Assembly (NCBI RefSeq): GCF_030272615.1
Contig: NC_081412.1
Coordinates: 669,380,852 to 669,444,851 of the forward strand
Source: Cryptomeria japonica
Taxonomy: Eukaryota; Streptophyta; Pinopsida; Cupressales; Cupressaceae
Direction of reading: 5' to 3'
Length of the DNA: 64,000 nucleotides
The position numbers and the translations under genes were made by a program. Positions 23,808 to 37,168 of the stretch are shown piece after piece (the stretch's first letter is position 1; every line of letters begins with the position of its first letter). The notes under the pieces are model-generated. The model saw only the letters and a list, made by a program, of their open reading frames with translations. It did no database searches and was not told where the DNA came from.

Positions 23808-24844
23808 ATGGTAATGAACATTTTCAAGAAGGACAATCCTAAACTTGATGGAACTAACTAAGGAATATGGAAGATCAGAATGGAGACACATCTGAATTGC
23901 ATTGGAAGAGATATATGGGAAGTTACAAAGGATGGATATGTTGCTCCTACTCTGAATCAACCTCAAACACCAAATTTGAGCAAGGACTTGGAGAATGATT
24001 GCAAAGCAAGAGAAGCACTTCTTAGTGCATTATCAGATCAACAAATCATGGGATTATTAGTCTGATCTACTACTAAATCTATTTGGGATAAATTGGAAAC
24101 ATTGAATGAAGGAGATACCACTGTCCAAATTGCAAAACTGGAATGTTACTGAGTCAGGTATGAAAATTTGAAAATGGAAGAAGATGAAAGAATTTATGCT
24201 TTTATGGAAAGATAATGAAACTGTTTTGGGAATACATTGTTGTGGAGGATCCTTAAGTGAAGATGAAATTGTTTCTTAATTTTTAATAGATTTTCCACCA
24301 ACTTACAAAATGAAAGTAACTACTATTAAAGAGTTGAGAACAATGCCTAATACATTAGTATCTAAAGATAATTGGAAAACTTTCAACATTTGAGATTGAG
24401 GAATTTGGTCCTGGTGCTACAGTTAAGACTAATTTAGCCTTCAAAGCATCATCATCATCATCATCATCATTTGACAAATCTAATTGGAAAGCACTTTATG
24501 CAAAAGAACTTGAAGATATCAGGAGGGAAAATGAAGAACTGGAAGAACTTGAAGCACTATTTGCAAGGAAGATGCCTAAAGGTCTAGTTGGAAGTAAGTA
24601 TGAAGGTAAAGCATCGTTTAAATGTTTTAATTGCAATAGAGTTGGTCACATAGAATCTAGATGTCTTGATAGACATGCAAGATTGAGAGAGGAAGCAAAA
24701 AGAACATATAAGCCTAACCTTGAATATCAGAGATACAGATTTAAGAACAAAGATAAATCATGTTACTATGCCGATGAAGGAGTTAATGATGATTTTGATG
24801 AAGAACCAACAGACAATGGATGGGCACTTGTTGCAATAAAATAA
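23808..24844 (+). pseudogene. gag: copia gag (broken)
   Basis: Starts near ATG 23808 (MVMNIFKKDNPKLDGTN) and meets TAA at once, then resumes as METHLNCIGRDIWEV. The gag (UBN2-like) core includes REALLSALSDQQIMGL. Frames shift several times through 24100-24420. The later part holds a (CAT)n-encoded Ser run near 24450 and the zinc knuckle CFNCNRVGHIESRC, then a Lys/Arg-rich stretch to 24844. Several stops and indels make it nonfunctional. Confidence 0.85.
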
Positions 24845-26106
24845 GATTGATCGACACCTACTGTCCCACCGGTAGAGCAGGCCCTGGTAGCTAAAATTGA
24901 GGAAAAGGATGAATGAATCATTGATAGTGGATGTTCACATCATATGACTGGTGATAAAAGTAAATTTTTATCATTTCAGGAATGTAATAGAGGTCTAGTA
25001 AGATTTGGCGATGATAAAGCTTGTTTAGTCAAAGGAAAAGGGACTATATCTTTGGATGGTAAGCACAATACTAACAATGTTTATTATGTTGAAGGTTTGA
25101 AGCATAATCTTTTGAGTGTTGGTCAATTAGTTGAAAAGGTATTTAAGTTACAATTCAAGAATGGAAAGTGCAAAATAAAAAATAGAACTAGATTGGAGAT
25201 TGCAACTGGTAATTAGACTAAAGGTAATATCTTTCATTTGAATAACAATGATAAGACATGTTTGATTGCACATATTGATGAAAGTTGGTTATGACATAAG
25301 AGACTCTGCCATGTAAATTTTGATTAAATTGTAAAGATCAGTTCAACTAAGGCAGTAAGGGATTTAGCTAAGATTGTGAAACCTCATAATCCAATATGTA
25401 AGGAATGTCAAATGGGAAAGCAAGTTAGAACAACTTTTAAGAGTATTTCTGAGAAATCCAATAATGTTCTTGATTTAATTCATATTGACTTGTGTGGTCC
25501 GGCAAGAACAAGAAGTCTATAGGGAGATAGATATTTTATGTTAATTATTGATGATTATTATGGAATGTGTTGGGTTACTTTTCTTAGGGAGAAATCAGAG
25601 GCTTTTGGAAAATTCAAGTATACAAGGCAAAGGTAGAGAATTAAACCAGTAAGAAAATCAAATGTCTAAGATCTGATCATGGAGGAGAATTTACATCTAA
25701 GGAATTTAATACATTATGTGAAGTGAATGGAATCAAAAGACAACTATTAGCACCCCAAACACCTCAGCAGAATGGAATTGTGGAAAGGAAGAACAAAACT
25801 ATTATGGAAGAAACTACAAGAATGATATTGGAAGCAAATCTACCTCATGTGTACTAGAGAGAAGTAGTGAATATAATAGTTTACACTTCCAACAGAGTTC
25901 ACATCAAAGGTGAAACCGGTAAGACCCCTTATGAACTATGGTTTGGTAATACTCCTACTCTTAAGTACTTCAAAATATTTGCAAGAAAATGCTATATTGG
26001 GAGAGATGAGTATGTTGGTAAGTTTGACCTTAGAAGTGATGAAGGAATATTTCTTGGTTATTCATCTAAGAGAGAGGCATATAGATTTTTTAATAAAAGA
26101 TTTTAG
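24845..26106 (+). pseudogene. pol: copia protease and integrase (broken)
   Basis: The protease active site IDSGCSHHMTGDKSKF is read at about 24918, followed by KGKGTISLDGKHN and VEGLKHNLLSVGQL. After a stop come the GAG-pre-integrase segment (HIDESWL, KRLCHVNFD), CKECQMGKQVR, the integrase first-Asp region DLIHIDLCGPA and the later core phrase QQNGIVERKN. The C-terminal part YELWFGNTPTLKYFKIFARKC is open at 25867-26106. Trp and Gln codons have often become stops. Confidence 0.85.
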
Positions 26107-27952
26107 AAAATCATTCAAAGTGCTAATGTGAAGATAGATGAACACTTTAGAGGAAATTCAAGGTCTGTAGATTCTGAGCTGATAGTTGAGATGATCATAA
26201 ATGAACCAATACATATTGCATCAGTACAAAATGTGGATCTAATCACATTGGAATCATCAGAGAATTCCACAGTAACTAAAGAACAACAACATATAAATAA
26301 ACCCAGGTATGTAAGACTGAATCACTCAAAAAATTTGATAATTGGGAATAAGTATCAAGGTGTTATGACAAGAGGAAGACTGACAAATGAAGAGGTATGC
26401 TTAATTTCTCAAGTTGAACCAGAATCTATTATTGAAGCATGTCAAGATGAACATTGGATAAATGCAATGGAACATGAATTAGAACAAATTGAAAAGAACA
26501 ATACATGGACATTAGTTTCTCGACCTAAAGACAAAAATGTAATTGGAACCAAATGGGTATTTAGAAATAAACATAATGAAGATGGTAAGGTAATCAGGAA
26601 GAAAGAAAGATTAGTTTGTAAAGGATATTCACAGAAAGAGGGAATTGATTATAATGAAACCTTTGCACTGATAGCTAGAATTGAGGTAGTTAGATTATTT
26701 CTTGCATTTTCAGCTCATAAGAACTATGAAGTATATCAGATGGATGTAAAATGTGCATTTCTGAATGGTGATCTTGAAGCGGAAGTTTACATTGAACAAC
26801 CTGATGGAATTTCATTGACAAATGATAAAGATATGGTTTACAGATTAAGGAAAGCTTTGTATGGATTGAAGCAAGCTCCTAGAGCTTGGTATGCTAGATT
26901 GGACAAATATCTTTTGAAGCTTGGTTACACTAAAGGTAACACTAACAACAACTTATATTCCAAAGTGACTAATGGTGACATCTTAGTTATTGAAGTTTTT
27001 GTTGATGATATCATTTTTGGAGGAGAAGATGGATTGTGTAATGACTTTGCTAACAAGATGCATGAAGAATTTGAAATATCTATGATTGGTGAGATAAAAT
27101 TCTTCTTAGAACTGTAGATTTCACAAACTGATAAAGGTATATTCATATGTCCAACAAAATACTTGAAGGAACTACTAAATAAATTTGGTATGGAAAACTC
27201 TAAAATGGTAAGTACTCCTATGACTACAACTGATAAATTGACATTGAAGGATGATTCAGCTCCTATTAATCCAACAAGATACAAATCTATGATTGGAGGT
27301 TTACTGTATTTAACACAAACCAGACCTGATATAATGAATGCAGTATGTATTGTTTCAAGGTTTCAGAGTAATCCTAAAGAAAATCATGAATGAACAATAA
27401 AAAGGATTTTCCAGTATCTACAAGGCACAACAAATCTGGGTTTATGGTATCCTAAAAATGATAATTTTAAATTATGTGCATATAAAGATTCTAATTGGGT
27501 AGGTGATATTGATGACATAAAGAGTACCACTGGAGGTGCATTCTTTCTTGGTAGTAGTTTGATTTCATGGATAAGCAAAAAACAAAGTTGCACATCATTA
27601 TCTACAGTAGAAGCAGAATATGTTGTTGCAACAACTAATTGTACTCAGGTATTATGGATTAAGAAAATGTTGAAGGACATAAAGGTAAAATGCAAAGAAC
27701 CAACAATCATTTATTGTGATAATTCAACAACAATTGATATATCGAAGAATCTGGTATTTCACTCTAAGACTATGCATGTTTCTATCAAGTATAATTTTCT
27801 AAATGAGAATGTTGAAGCAAATGAAGTGAGATTGGTTTATGTGAATTCTAAAGAGTAGATTGTAGATATCTTTACAAAACCTTTGCTTAAGGAAACCTTT
27901 GAATATCTTAGAGAGTAGCTTGGGGTATTACCCTCACCTACAGAGACTTAGA
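26107..27952 (+). pseudogene. pol: copia reverse transcriptase and RNase H (RT domain largely open)
   Basis: The frame from 26128 is open for 329 codons and covers most of [58 protein letters not shown] and the catalytic [12 protein letters not shown]. It ends at a TAG after KFFLEL. RNase H follows with STVEAEYVVATTNC and CDNSTTIDISKN. Stops near 27390 and 27858 precede the end LGVLPSPTET. This is the best-preserved RT in the window, but the polyprotein is still dead. Confidence 0.9.
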
Positions 27953-28270
27953 TGATTGAATATTGGCATCATACTGACAAAAACTAACAGAGAAATCTTT
28001 TTCTGACTTTGATGGAGGAGAGCTACTTCCCAGGGGGAGTAGTTGGTTGTATGTTCTGGTATTTCTTCTTAATTGCTTTGGCATTTGATGTCAAAAGGGG
28101 AGAGATATCTATGGAAAAACATTATTCATTGGGGGAGAGATATATACTCTTTTTATTTTGGTTTTGATTTCTAGTATTGATCTATTTTGGGAGATTGTTG
28201 GTTTATTGGTTTTTGGCATTTCTTCTTTGGCACTTAGATGTTTTTCCATCTAGTGTTGCCATCAATGCCA

Positions 28271-28281
28271 AAGGGGGAGAT
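28271..28281 (+). promoter_or_regulatory. Polypurine tract, AAGGGGGAGA
   Basis: Directly before the 3' LTR start TGTTGG. The same tract precedes the 3' LTR of the related copia element at 57522. Confidence 0.9.
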
Positions 28282-29379
28282 TGTTGGTATTATGGATGTG
28301 TTGCATGGGTTTTGTCATTGATGTCAACACTTATCCTTCTAGAGATCTACATTGTTTATTTTGAACTATGGTTATATTGGTTTACTGTTGAACTGACACA
28401 TTGTGTTCATTGGCAAGGTCAGTGATTTATGCACAATCACTGGTATATGCTCACTGGTACTGATGATGACTTGTTATAATCTAGAGATCACTTGATTATG
28501 TATAAGACATGGTTTGGATACTTGGTTTTGGTGTTTTGGTTATTGGTCTAACTGGGTTGACATATTTTTTGTTATCGGCAGATAGGTCTAGGTTATGGAT
28601 CAGTATACGTTATCTATTCCAGATCAGCACATGTTATGGAGATGATTTATTATTGGTTATTGTATTGAGGCCAACATCTTGTATCGCATCAAGACTTATT
28701 TTATAATTGATTTGAACGTAATATTGTTAGTGAGATGACCTTAATATTTGGTCTTAGGTTTTGTATATATGTAAGATCTCATTTGTGAGATGAGAAGGTA
28801 TGGTCATGGTATGGTATCGTAACTTGGTATGTGTGAATATTAAAGATCATATGAGTAGATCATAGAGCTAATCAAGAAAACATCATTTGAAGGTAGAAGG
28901 AAGGTTTAAAGGTGTTTATTAGAGCTTAAACCGGTACTAAATCCAACATTACAGATGCACTTTGAAGTAGTACATTATTCTAGGATTTAACTATCCTACT
29001 GTAGTCAGTGTGACTCCCATTATTGAGCAGTGCACTCTAGGTGGTTTGCCTTTCTGGATGTGCAGACCCCATTTTTATACACATACTATCTGGAGTAGCA
29101 TCATCTGATTGTGGGTAAGGTTTCACATTGTGGTTTGTTCCCTTACAGGGTTTCCACATCAAAAATATTTGTGTTATGTGTTGTGGATGTTGTTTCTCTT
29201 TTTGTTTCATGCATTAAGTTTCACTGATATTGATATACACTGTTAATCTTTTTAACCGACATTAAGATTGGTTTATTGATATTAAGTATTAAGTTGAATT
29301 AATTTATAATTGAGTTGAAATTCATTGACAATTGATTCAACACACCCCCCCCCCTTAGTTTTCCTTTTGATTCCTAATA
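28282..29379 (+). repeat. 3' LTR
   Basis: TGTTGGTATTATGG...TTCCTAATA, about 1.1 kb. The final CA has mutated (CCTAACA in the 5' LTR, CCTAATA here). GGTGA follows. Confidence 0.9.
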
Positions 29380-29468
29380 GGTGATATGCAAGCAGGTATG
29401 GCGATACGCAATGCAATGCAGTGAAGAAATATGCAAATACAGTTTTGAAAATTGAAATGAACCCACCT

Positions 29469-30748
29469 TTAGATGTAATATCTTTTTAAGTGCATGTTGT
29501 TAATGGGATCAAAGAGTGGATCTCCATCCATTGTTTGTAAATGATAAGCATCATTTTTTATTACCTTGGTTATGACAAAAGGACCTAACCAGTTAGGCTC
29601 AAATTTTCCTGATTTTTCACGTGCAGTGAGTGTCCTTTGGTTTTCTTTAAGGACAATGCCTCCCATTTTGAAGCAACATGGGTTTACGCTTTTGTTATAT
29701 CTTCTTATCATTATGTTTGATATCCTTATAAATGATTCAAAGAACTTTGTCATTTCTCATCTAGGAATTCTAGTTCTTACAGACGTGCTACTCTGTAGTC
29801 TTCTTCTGAGATAATGTTTTTCAAAGAGACCCTTAGCAATAGCAATTTTACCTCGATAGGAAAAATAGCTTCTGAACCATAAACCAAAGAGTATGATGTG
29901 GTACTATTTTTTGTGTAGATACTAGTCTGATATGCCCAAAGAGTCGGATTTAGTTGAAGATGCCAATATCATCCACTGTCATTAACAACTTTCTTTAAAA
30001 TTTTCAAAATAGTCTTGCTTGTTGCCTCAGCTTGACCATTGCTTTGGGAATAGTAGGGTGTTGGAAAATGTTGTTGGATGTGAAATTGTTCGCAAAGTTC
30101 ACTCACTTCTTGATTTTTGAAGGGTCATCTGTTATCAGTCACAATGCACATGGGAACTCCATATTTGCAAATGATATAATTCAAAATGAATTTGGCTATT
30201 TGTTTTCCTATTGTGAATGTCATTGGGATTGCTTCAACATATTTTGTGAAGTACTCTGTAGCTATGAGGATAAAATTATGTCCATTGGAGGAGGTAGGGT
30301 TTATCTTCCCTACAAGATCTAATCCCCATTGCAAAAATGGCCATGGTGATGTTATTGGTTGAAGATCTTGAGCAGGTGCATGGATCAAGCTCCTATGAAT
30401 TTGGCATTACTTACATCTTTGAAGATACTTGTAAATGTCCTTTTCCATTGTAGGCCAATAATACCTTGTTCGCAATAGTGTTTTTGCTAGAGCAAGTCGA
30501 GAAAAATGTTCCCCAAATATGCCATCATGAACTTATTTTAGGGTGATTTGTGCCTCCTCAAAATTAAGGCATCTGAGAAAGGTGCCATCTACACTTTTTC
30601 TATATAAAGTGTTAGCAATAATTGAATGATTTGACAATTTTTGAATGAGTGCCTTCCTTTGATTCCGTGAAAGATAAGGAGGTATATATTGATCATGAAG
30701 GTATGCATATATATCTATGTACCATGGGGAATCTAGTCCTATTATCAT
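29469..30748 (-). pseudogene. pol: gypsy integrase (broken)
   Basis: From 30748 the frame shows the segment before the zinc finger. It is followed, past a stop, by a zinc-finger region (LRTRYYWPTMEKDIYKYL) in the pattern of gypsy integrases. The catalytic core is at 30388-30125, with WGLDLVGKINP containing the first Asp and CKYGVPMCIVTDNR the second. The 29753-29469 frame is the C-terminal domain, with GPFVITKVIKNDAYHL and the end HLKRYYI. The copia element inserted 90 bp after this end. Confidence 0.85.
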
Positions 30749-32760
30749 TCATACATACTCAGTGGATGGTATTTCATAAATTGGGAGCATGAGTTGTTCC
30801 ACTTGAAATTCAAAGTGAGTGCCATCATTTGGCATATCCAAGAGAGAACCTAGTGTTGCCATTGCATATGTTGCCTTGTTTTGCACCCTTGGTATCTATT
30901 CAAATATTACATTGGTGAAATGTTGCTTGTATTCTTCCACCAATTATTTGTAGGGTGTTAGCTTATCATCTTTTGTATTGTAATCATCATTAACTTGATT
31001 AATAATAAGCTGCGAGTCTCCAAAGACTTGTAGGTCTATGATCTTCCACTATAGTGTAGTGCGGAGTCCTACCACCAGGGCTTCATATTTAGTGATGTTA
31101 TTAGTGCAAGGGAAGCTGATCCTAAATGATTTATGAATTTAATTTCCTTGAGGAGTTATGAACATAATTCCTGCTCCTGCTCCATGGTTTTTGTGAGACC
31201 CATCAAAAAATAGTTTCCAGTTTGTTTGTGCTGATATTGTAAATACCGATTCATCTGGAAAATCCACTACCATTGGATGATTGTCTTGTAAGGGTGCTTC
31301 TCCAAGTTGATCTTCTATGACTTGTCCCTTAATAGATTTTATATTGATATATTCAATGTCAAACTCACTAAGTATCATGACCCACTTTGCAAGTCTTCCA
31401 GTTAATGCTACTCTATTCATCAGATACTTGAGTGGATCAAAGTGTGCAATGAGCTGGACTTTATGACTCAACATATAGTGTCTTAGTTTTTGTGATGCAA
31501 AAACTACTGCAAGACATTCTCTTTCTATTGGTGTGTAGTTGAGATCATAGCCAATGAGTGTTCTACTGATGTAGCATATAGCTCTCTCTTTTCCTTTTTC
31601 ATCATGTTGTGCTAGGAGAGCACCTAAGGAGGAGTTTGGTTTAGCTATATATAGGAGTAATGGTTTCTGATGAACGGGTGGAACGAAAATCGGTGTGGAC
31701 AAAAAATATTTTTTTAGTGTCTCAAATTCCTTTTGGCATTGTTGTGTCCATTTGAATGTGACACCTTTATTTAAAAGATGTTGAAATGGTTGGCACTTTT
31801 CTACCAATTGAGCAATGAAACACCTTATGGATTGTAATATGCCTTGCACACTTCTAAGTTCCTTGAGTGTAGCAGGTGATGGCATATCTAAAATAGCTTT
31901 CAGTTTCTCTGGATCCATCTCAATGGAACGATTAGATAAAATAAAGCCCAAGAGTTTGATAGATGTTACTCTAAAGACACATTTTTTTGGATTGAGTCTT
32001 ACATTGTATTGTTCAAGTCTATCAAAGATCTTAGCCAATATGTCTCATTGACTATCTCTTGTGTCTAATTTTGCTAGCAAATCATCTACGTAGTCCTCTA
32101 TGACTGATGTATCATGTCATAGAATAAGGTGGTCATTGCCCTTTGATAAGTGGCACCCATATTTTTAAGGCCAAATGGCATCATATTCCAACAATATGTT
32201 CCCCATGGGAAATTGAATGCTATTTTAGGTTGGTCTTTTGGTGTAATTTTGATTTGATTATAACCAAAAAAATTATCCATAAGTGATAGCATTTCATTTT
32301 CAGCTGTCAAGTCTACTATCATGTCTATGTTGGTGAGTGGAAAATCATCCTTTGGGCATGCCTTGTTGAGATCTCTAAAGTCGGTGCAGATTTTGATACC
32401 TACAGTATTCTTGAATATTGGGACTAGACTTGAAATCCATTTAGCATATTCTATGGGCCTAATAAAACCCACATCTAACAATTTTCATAGCTCAATTTTG
32501 ACTAGAAAAGCTATGTGAGGGTGGATTTTTCTGAGCTTTTGTTTATATGGTTTTGTTCCTAGAAGTAATGGAAAATGGTGTAGGACCAATTCAGAATCTA
32601 AACCTAACATATTTGCATAAGACCATGCAAAATAGATTGATCTCTTCTTAAAGAACTGGATAAACTTCTCTTTCTCTATAGGATTTAGGGACTTTTCCAG
32701 GTGAATGTTATGAACTTTCTCAGCATCATCGATGTTGATTTCCTCGGTTTCCTCTACCAA
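30749..32760 (-). pseudogene. pol: gypsy reverse transcriptase with two RNase H domains
   Basis: RT begins in the 32760 frame (FFKKRSIYFAWSYANMLGLD). It continues at 32481-32098 with IKICTDFRDLNKACPKDDFP and the GTYCWNMMPFGLKN motif. The catalytic YVDD (about 32092) is in another frame, so an indel lies just before it. The 32038-31139 frame holds the connection, the first RNase H (YISRTLIGYDLNYTPIERECLA) and the start of a second RNase H with LFFDGSHKNHGAGAGI. The second domain then continues past a stop to about 30800. A second, archaeal-type RNase H is a known mark of the Tat lineage. Stops and frameshifts make the copy dead. Confidence 0.88.
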
Positions 32761-33227
32761 TAATGCTGATTATTCTTTACCAATGGGAAGAGTATCCATT
32801 CTATCATGAGGAATATGTTTTTCTTCATTATCATTATGTTGATTAGAAGAGGAGATTGCTTATCCGAAATATGTTGCTCTATCCAGATCTATTGCAAATC
32901 CAACCTTGTGATCATCATAAGGGAGTTTGTCCCTTGCACCCAAGAATTCAACGATGAATTGATAATTTTGAAACCAATATAATTGTAGTTTTTCTTTTTC
33001 CCCCAGTCAATCAAATATGGATGTATAAGGGGTAGGCCTCTATTCCCTTTTGTAGAATGCCCTGATAACATGCATACTTAGTTATTTGGATGATCTGATA
33101 TGTCTTCATCATAAATTGGTGGTGGGATTTCATCATTATCAGATGGGAATTCATAGTCATGAGAATCTATGCCACTTTCTATGTATGTTTCACTTTTTGA
33201 TTCAATGCCACTCATCTCATCCTGTTC

Positions 33228-33950
33228 TTATAATTGAATTTGTTGCATGTTAGTGGGCCTTCCTTGTATTGTGGATATCCTTCTTAAGTCTGGTATCACT
33301 CTTTGTAGTCTTTCTTCATTTGCCTCAAATGGAGGAGCTGTAGTTGTTTCTCTTGGTAGGATTATTGATAACAACCAAGGATTTGGCTCATTTGTTAGTG
33401 TTAAGCCTATGTCCACTAACACATTTGCTTGTGCAGATGTTTCAGGTACTGTACTGCTAGATGAATTTGTGCTAGTTTCTTGTAGAATTTGCCTCATGTC
33501 TTCACCATCTGATTCCATGATAGGAGATGTTGGTTCTCTTCTTCTTTTCTAAGATGAAGAGGGAAATGACTGATTCTGAGGTATGTCTTCTAAGGATGAC
33601 CTAGGCTTATTCAGTATATCTAATATACGTTGCATGGCTTATGTTATTTTTGGTACATGTTTATACCCCAAACCATGATTCTTTGGGTTTATATGTGGCA
33701 AAATAGGTTCTAATCTTCCTTTCTTTTTTAGTCCCAACCCTATGGTGCCATCATACCCATGTCTTTGTAGCATCTTGAAGCCATTACCATATTGATGTAG
33801 AGGTAATCTGGGTATGGTCATGTCATCTTCTTGTCTATATATCCAGTTATTGACATATTCACTTAGAGATTCTTCTTGTAAGTCTCCCCATCTAATGAAG
33901 GAGCATGAATCTAAGTACTTTACAATCTCTTTTCCTTTATTTTGCTTCAA
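33228..33950 (-). pseudogene. gypsy G-patch domain and linker
   Basis: The frame 33950-33639 contains YGNGFKMLQRHGYDGTIGLG, then GRLEPI and HGLGY, matching the Gly-rich pattern of the G-patch RNA-binding domain. It lies between protease and RT, as in a group of plant gypsy elements. A second frame (33518-33228) is a Ser/Thr/Pro-rich linker with no motif. Confidence 0.75.
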
Positions 33951-34129
33951 TTTTGAGTTTCAAGGCTTCCCAAAAGACTTGGGAGAAAGAGATGATTGTT
34001 TTCCATTTGAGGTACTCGAAATGGAATATTCTCCAAAACCAACTTCCTTAATTAGTAAAGAAGATGTGGTTAGTGTATTTTTCTCCATTTCTCTAATTGA
34101 CAATTATTCCATTTGTAAGTGAATTGGAG

Positions 34130-34881
34130 CTTCCTAATTGTTTGGTACTTGATTATCTGTGCTTGCTCTTACATATTTGCAGTGTTGAAAAGGGTTTGGG
34201 TCACCATGGATAGTGATCTCAATGCTATTGTATGCGAACTTCACACATTGGTGAAAAGTTGATGGTACTTCTTGCATGGTATGCATCCATGGGTGGCCTA
34301 ATAGCATGTTTTACCCCAATTCTCTATCCAGGACTTGGAAGGTGATGTCTATTGTAACTAGTCTTGCTTGTACTGGCAAAGTCACCACACCCTTAGAAGG
34401 GAATTCCTCATCATCATTAGCTTTGATATTGATTCTCTTGTTAGGATCAATATGGTGTTCAGAATATCCTAAAGATTTGATAAAATGTAGTGTGCATATG
34501 TTCAGGCCAACTCCACCATCTATAAGTACTCTTTGAACCTTCTTTCATTGAGCCAAAGCTTCTAAGTGTAAGGGATCATTATGCATGGGTCTGTCTATAG
34601 GTACATCATGTTCAATGAATGGAACCTTTGAAGCTATCAAGTTTCCAACCATGGATTGGAATGTGTTCTCATCAATATCTCTAGCAACAACTGAATCCTA
34701 TAAAGCTTTGTTCAGGACTGCATTATGAGCCAGAGAGATATGCAATAACCCAAATAATGAAATTTGAGCTGGGGTTCTCTTTAACTGATCCACCATGTTA
34801 TAATTACTGGTAGGTGGAGGTAGATTTGATGGAACCCCTTGTAATGTGATCTTTGATCTTCTAGTGATCCCCGCACAATCT
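34130..34881 (-). pseudogene. pol: gypsy aspartic protease region
   Basis: The minus strand reads RVLIDGGVGLNICTLHFIK near 34530-34480, a D-G-G active site typical of this gypsy group. It is followed by the distal motif MLLGHPWMHTMQEVPSTFHQ and KFAYNSIEITIHGD. Upstream, to 34881, is the usual spacer with the phrase QSMVGNLIASKVPF. In-frame stops are present, for example before NMLLGHPW. The protease would cut gag-pol in the particle. Confidence 0.8.
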
Positions 34882-36151
34882 CTATTTTTTGGGATTTACT
34901 GTTATTGTGGCTACCATTTCACCTCCTACACTCAATGTGTTTATGGCATAGTCAAAAGAAACATTGGTATAGCTGGCAGCATTGTTTTGTGCAATTGAAC
35001 TAGAAGCCTTCCCTTTGTCATGTTTGACAAAAGGATCTTTGAAGATGGTATGATGAGTATTAGGTGCCTTATTGGTGTCCACAACAATGTCACCCTGATC
35101 AATGAGATCTTGTATGAGGTTTTTCAATTTGTAGCAACTTGTTGTCTCATGACCTTTATTGCAATGATATTCATAGAAATCATTGTCATTCCACCAAGAA
35201 GGTTTAAATGGAATTGGTTCATATGGCCTAGCTTCTAGTAGAGTTATTGTGTTACTTTGTATCAACTTTTTGAGAGCCGATTCAATAGGTTCACCAAGGG
35301 ATGTGAAGTTACTTCTAGGTGCACCTGCTCTTGGTGGCCTTGAATTGCTTGATTGCAGTGTGTTGGTGGTATTTGTCTAAGTTTGGTTCTTACTAGCAAA
35401 GTTATCTTGTCCTTGTAGTGATATTGCCACTTGAGCTTTGTTTATGACATGTGCATCAACAACTCCATCATTTGTGAAACTCTTGTTCCTAGACCAAAAC
35501 TTTGGCTTATCATTGCTTGTGCTTGTAGCTGGCCCACTATCCTTGTTATGCTTCAGTATCCCTTGTTCTAATAGACATTTCTCACACTTTATGCCTTTCT
35601 CGGTGATGTTGCATTTTTAATGGATACTTAATTGGAGGCACTAAATTTTCATTAAATATATCAATTTGCTCAGCTTCAGGGATGTGACTAAGACAGCTGT
35701 AGTACATACCCCTCCATCTTTGTAGGAATGTAGTGAAGGTTTCTCCATCCTTTTTTCTTAGTTACACACAAATCCATTAAGGTAACTAGATTATCTATCT
35801 TGAATGCAAATTTTATATGAATAGTTCAACCAGTTCTCCCTAGGAAGTAATTTTGGGTGGAAGGTGTGAAAACCATTCCAATGTCGTCCCCCCAAGAATT
35901 TTGGGAAATAGTCTAATCAGGTATGTGTCTTCGTGGGCTAATTCAATGCATGTTGTGAAAAATTCTCTGACATGATCTTGAGGATCACCTTTCCCTCTAT
36001 ATTTGTCAAAACTTTGGGTTTCAAAATGTGGGGGAAAAGGTGGCATGAATAAATATCTGTCAAAAGGATATGGACAGAGGTCCTCCATTGTGTGGCTCTT
36101 TTTATCACTACTCATTTGCATATTGGCCATTTTCTTTTGAATATTATCCAC
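34882..36151 (-). pseudogene. gag: gypsy gag core and zinc knuckle
   Basis: The 36151-35840 frame carries the Retrotrans_gag pattern: FDKYRGKGDPQDHVREFF, then IRLFPKILGGTTLEWFSHLP. It continues with changes of frame to about 35600 (RWRGMYYSCLSHIPEAEQ). The 35265-34882 frame has a zinc-binding segment, FYEYHCNKGHETTSCYKLKN, and IQDLIDQGDIVVDTNKAPN, as in Tat/Athila-like gypsy gags. It is broken by stops between the pieces. Confidence 0.82.
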
Positions 36152-36573
36152 TTGTTGAGTTAGGATCTATGTTTATGTCAATGGTGTACTGAATTGATAA
36201 GTATTTGCCACAAAAGGGGTAGTGTTGGAGTATCTTGGAGCTTGGTGAAAGTGGATTGGCCATGTAATTGTGTACCATGAATCCCATTAGGTGATGTAAA
36301 GTATGCAACTTATGGACTAACATTTGGCTGAGTTGAGCTAATTGTCCCTTGATTCACATTTTGGTTACTGTAAGTGGAACCAACTGAAACTGAGGGTTGA
36401 GTTATACTTTCCAAAGTAGTGTTGTGAGCCATTGTAGCTTACATTGTTACACTGGGCATTTTTACTAATGTAACATTGGTACTTGCTGATGCCACTATTG
36501 ACTGAGCTGAAGTTGTAGCTACCTAAGTACTTTGAGGTATATCTTGTGTTGATGTAACAACTGTTGCTCGAGT

Positions 36574-36810
36574 TTATGTAGCAACATGCATTTGAGGGAC
36601 ATTTTGATTCAATGACATTCTCGATGGTAATATTCTTGAAAGGTCCACCCTTGGAGGTAACTTTGCCCCATTCTGGACTAAGATAGCCAGATATCTATCT
36701 CTATCACTATGGATGAGAGCGTTAAGAATCATCAATACTTTTGGATCTTGTTGAGTTGCCTCCAACTCTTCTTTTGTTAAATTATGTTGTATTTCATCAA
36801 GAGAAGGCAT
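36574..36810 (-). pseudogene. gag: gypsy gag segment, N-terminal side
   Basis: A 78-codon frame starting MPSLDEIQHNLTKEELEATQ and containing DRDRYLAILVQNGAKLPPRV. It sits in the right place and strand to be part of gag ahead of the core domain, but I recognise no domain. Confidence 0.45.
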
Positions 36811-37168
36811 TCTATTTGTGCTTGTTGGTAATGTTGTAGGTCTTCAACCTTGTGTTCATTGTTGTGTGGATAGATGCATATTCCATGTGGGGTTAACTGA
36901 AGGGTCACTATTGGGATCCATCTGATATTTAGCCTTTTGAACATGCGTTAATGGGATGAATGTTGTTCCAAACTGATCTTGACTTTCTAAGATGCGGATG
37001 CAAGACACAAATAAATGCTCCTAGGACTTTCTAAAGACTAAGATACAAACAATGCAATCTATGAATGATGACCTTGTTATTAATGATTCTGAAATTCAAA
37101 GACAAGATTTTCAGCGTATTGTCAAAATGCTTCTAGTTCTACCTCTTCTTTGATTTGATTTTTGAGGT

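Larger units (their letters stand above)
22635..29379 (+). mobile_element. Ty1/copia retrotransposon nested in the gypsy element
   Basis: Complete structure: 5' LTR, TGGTATCAGAGC primer site, gag-protease-integrase-RT-RNase H, purine tract AAGGGGGAGA and 3' LTR. The target duplication is GGTGA on both sides (22630-22634 and 29380-29384). The two LTRs differ by roughly 8-9% in the part compared, so this is not a recent insertion. It interrupts the gypsy element just past the end of its integrase. Confidence 0.92.
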
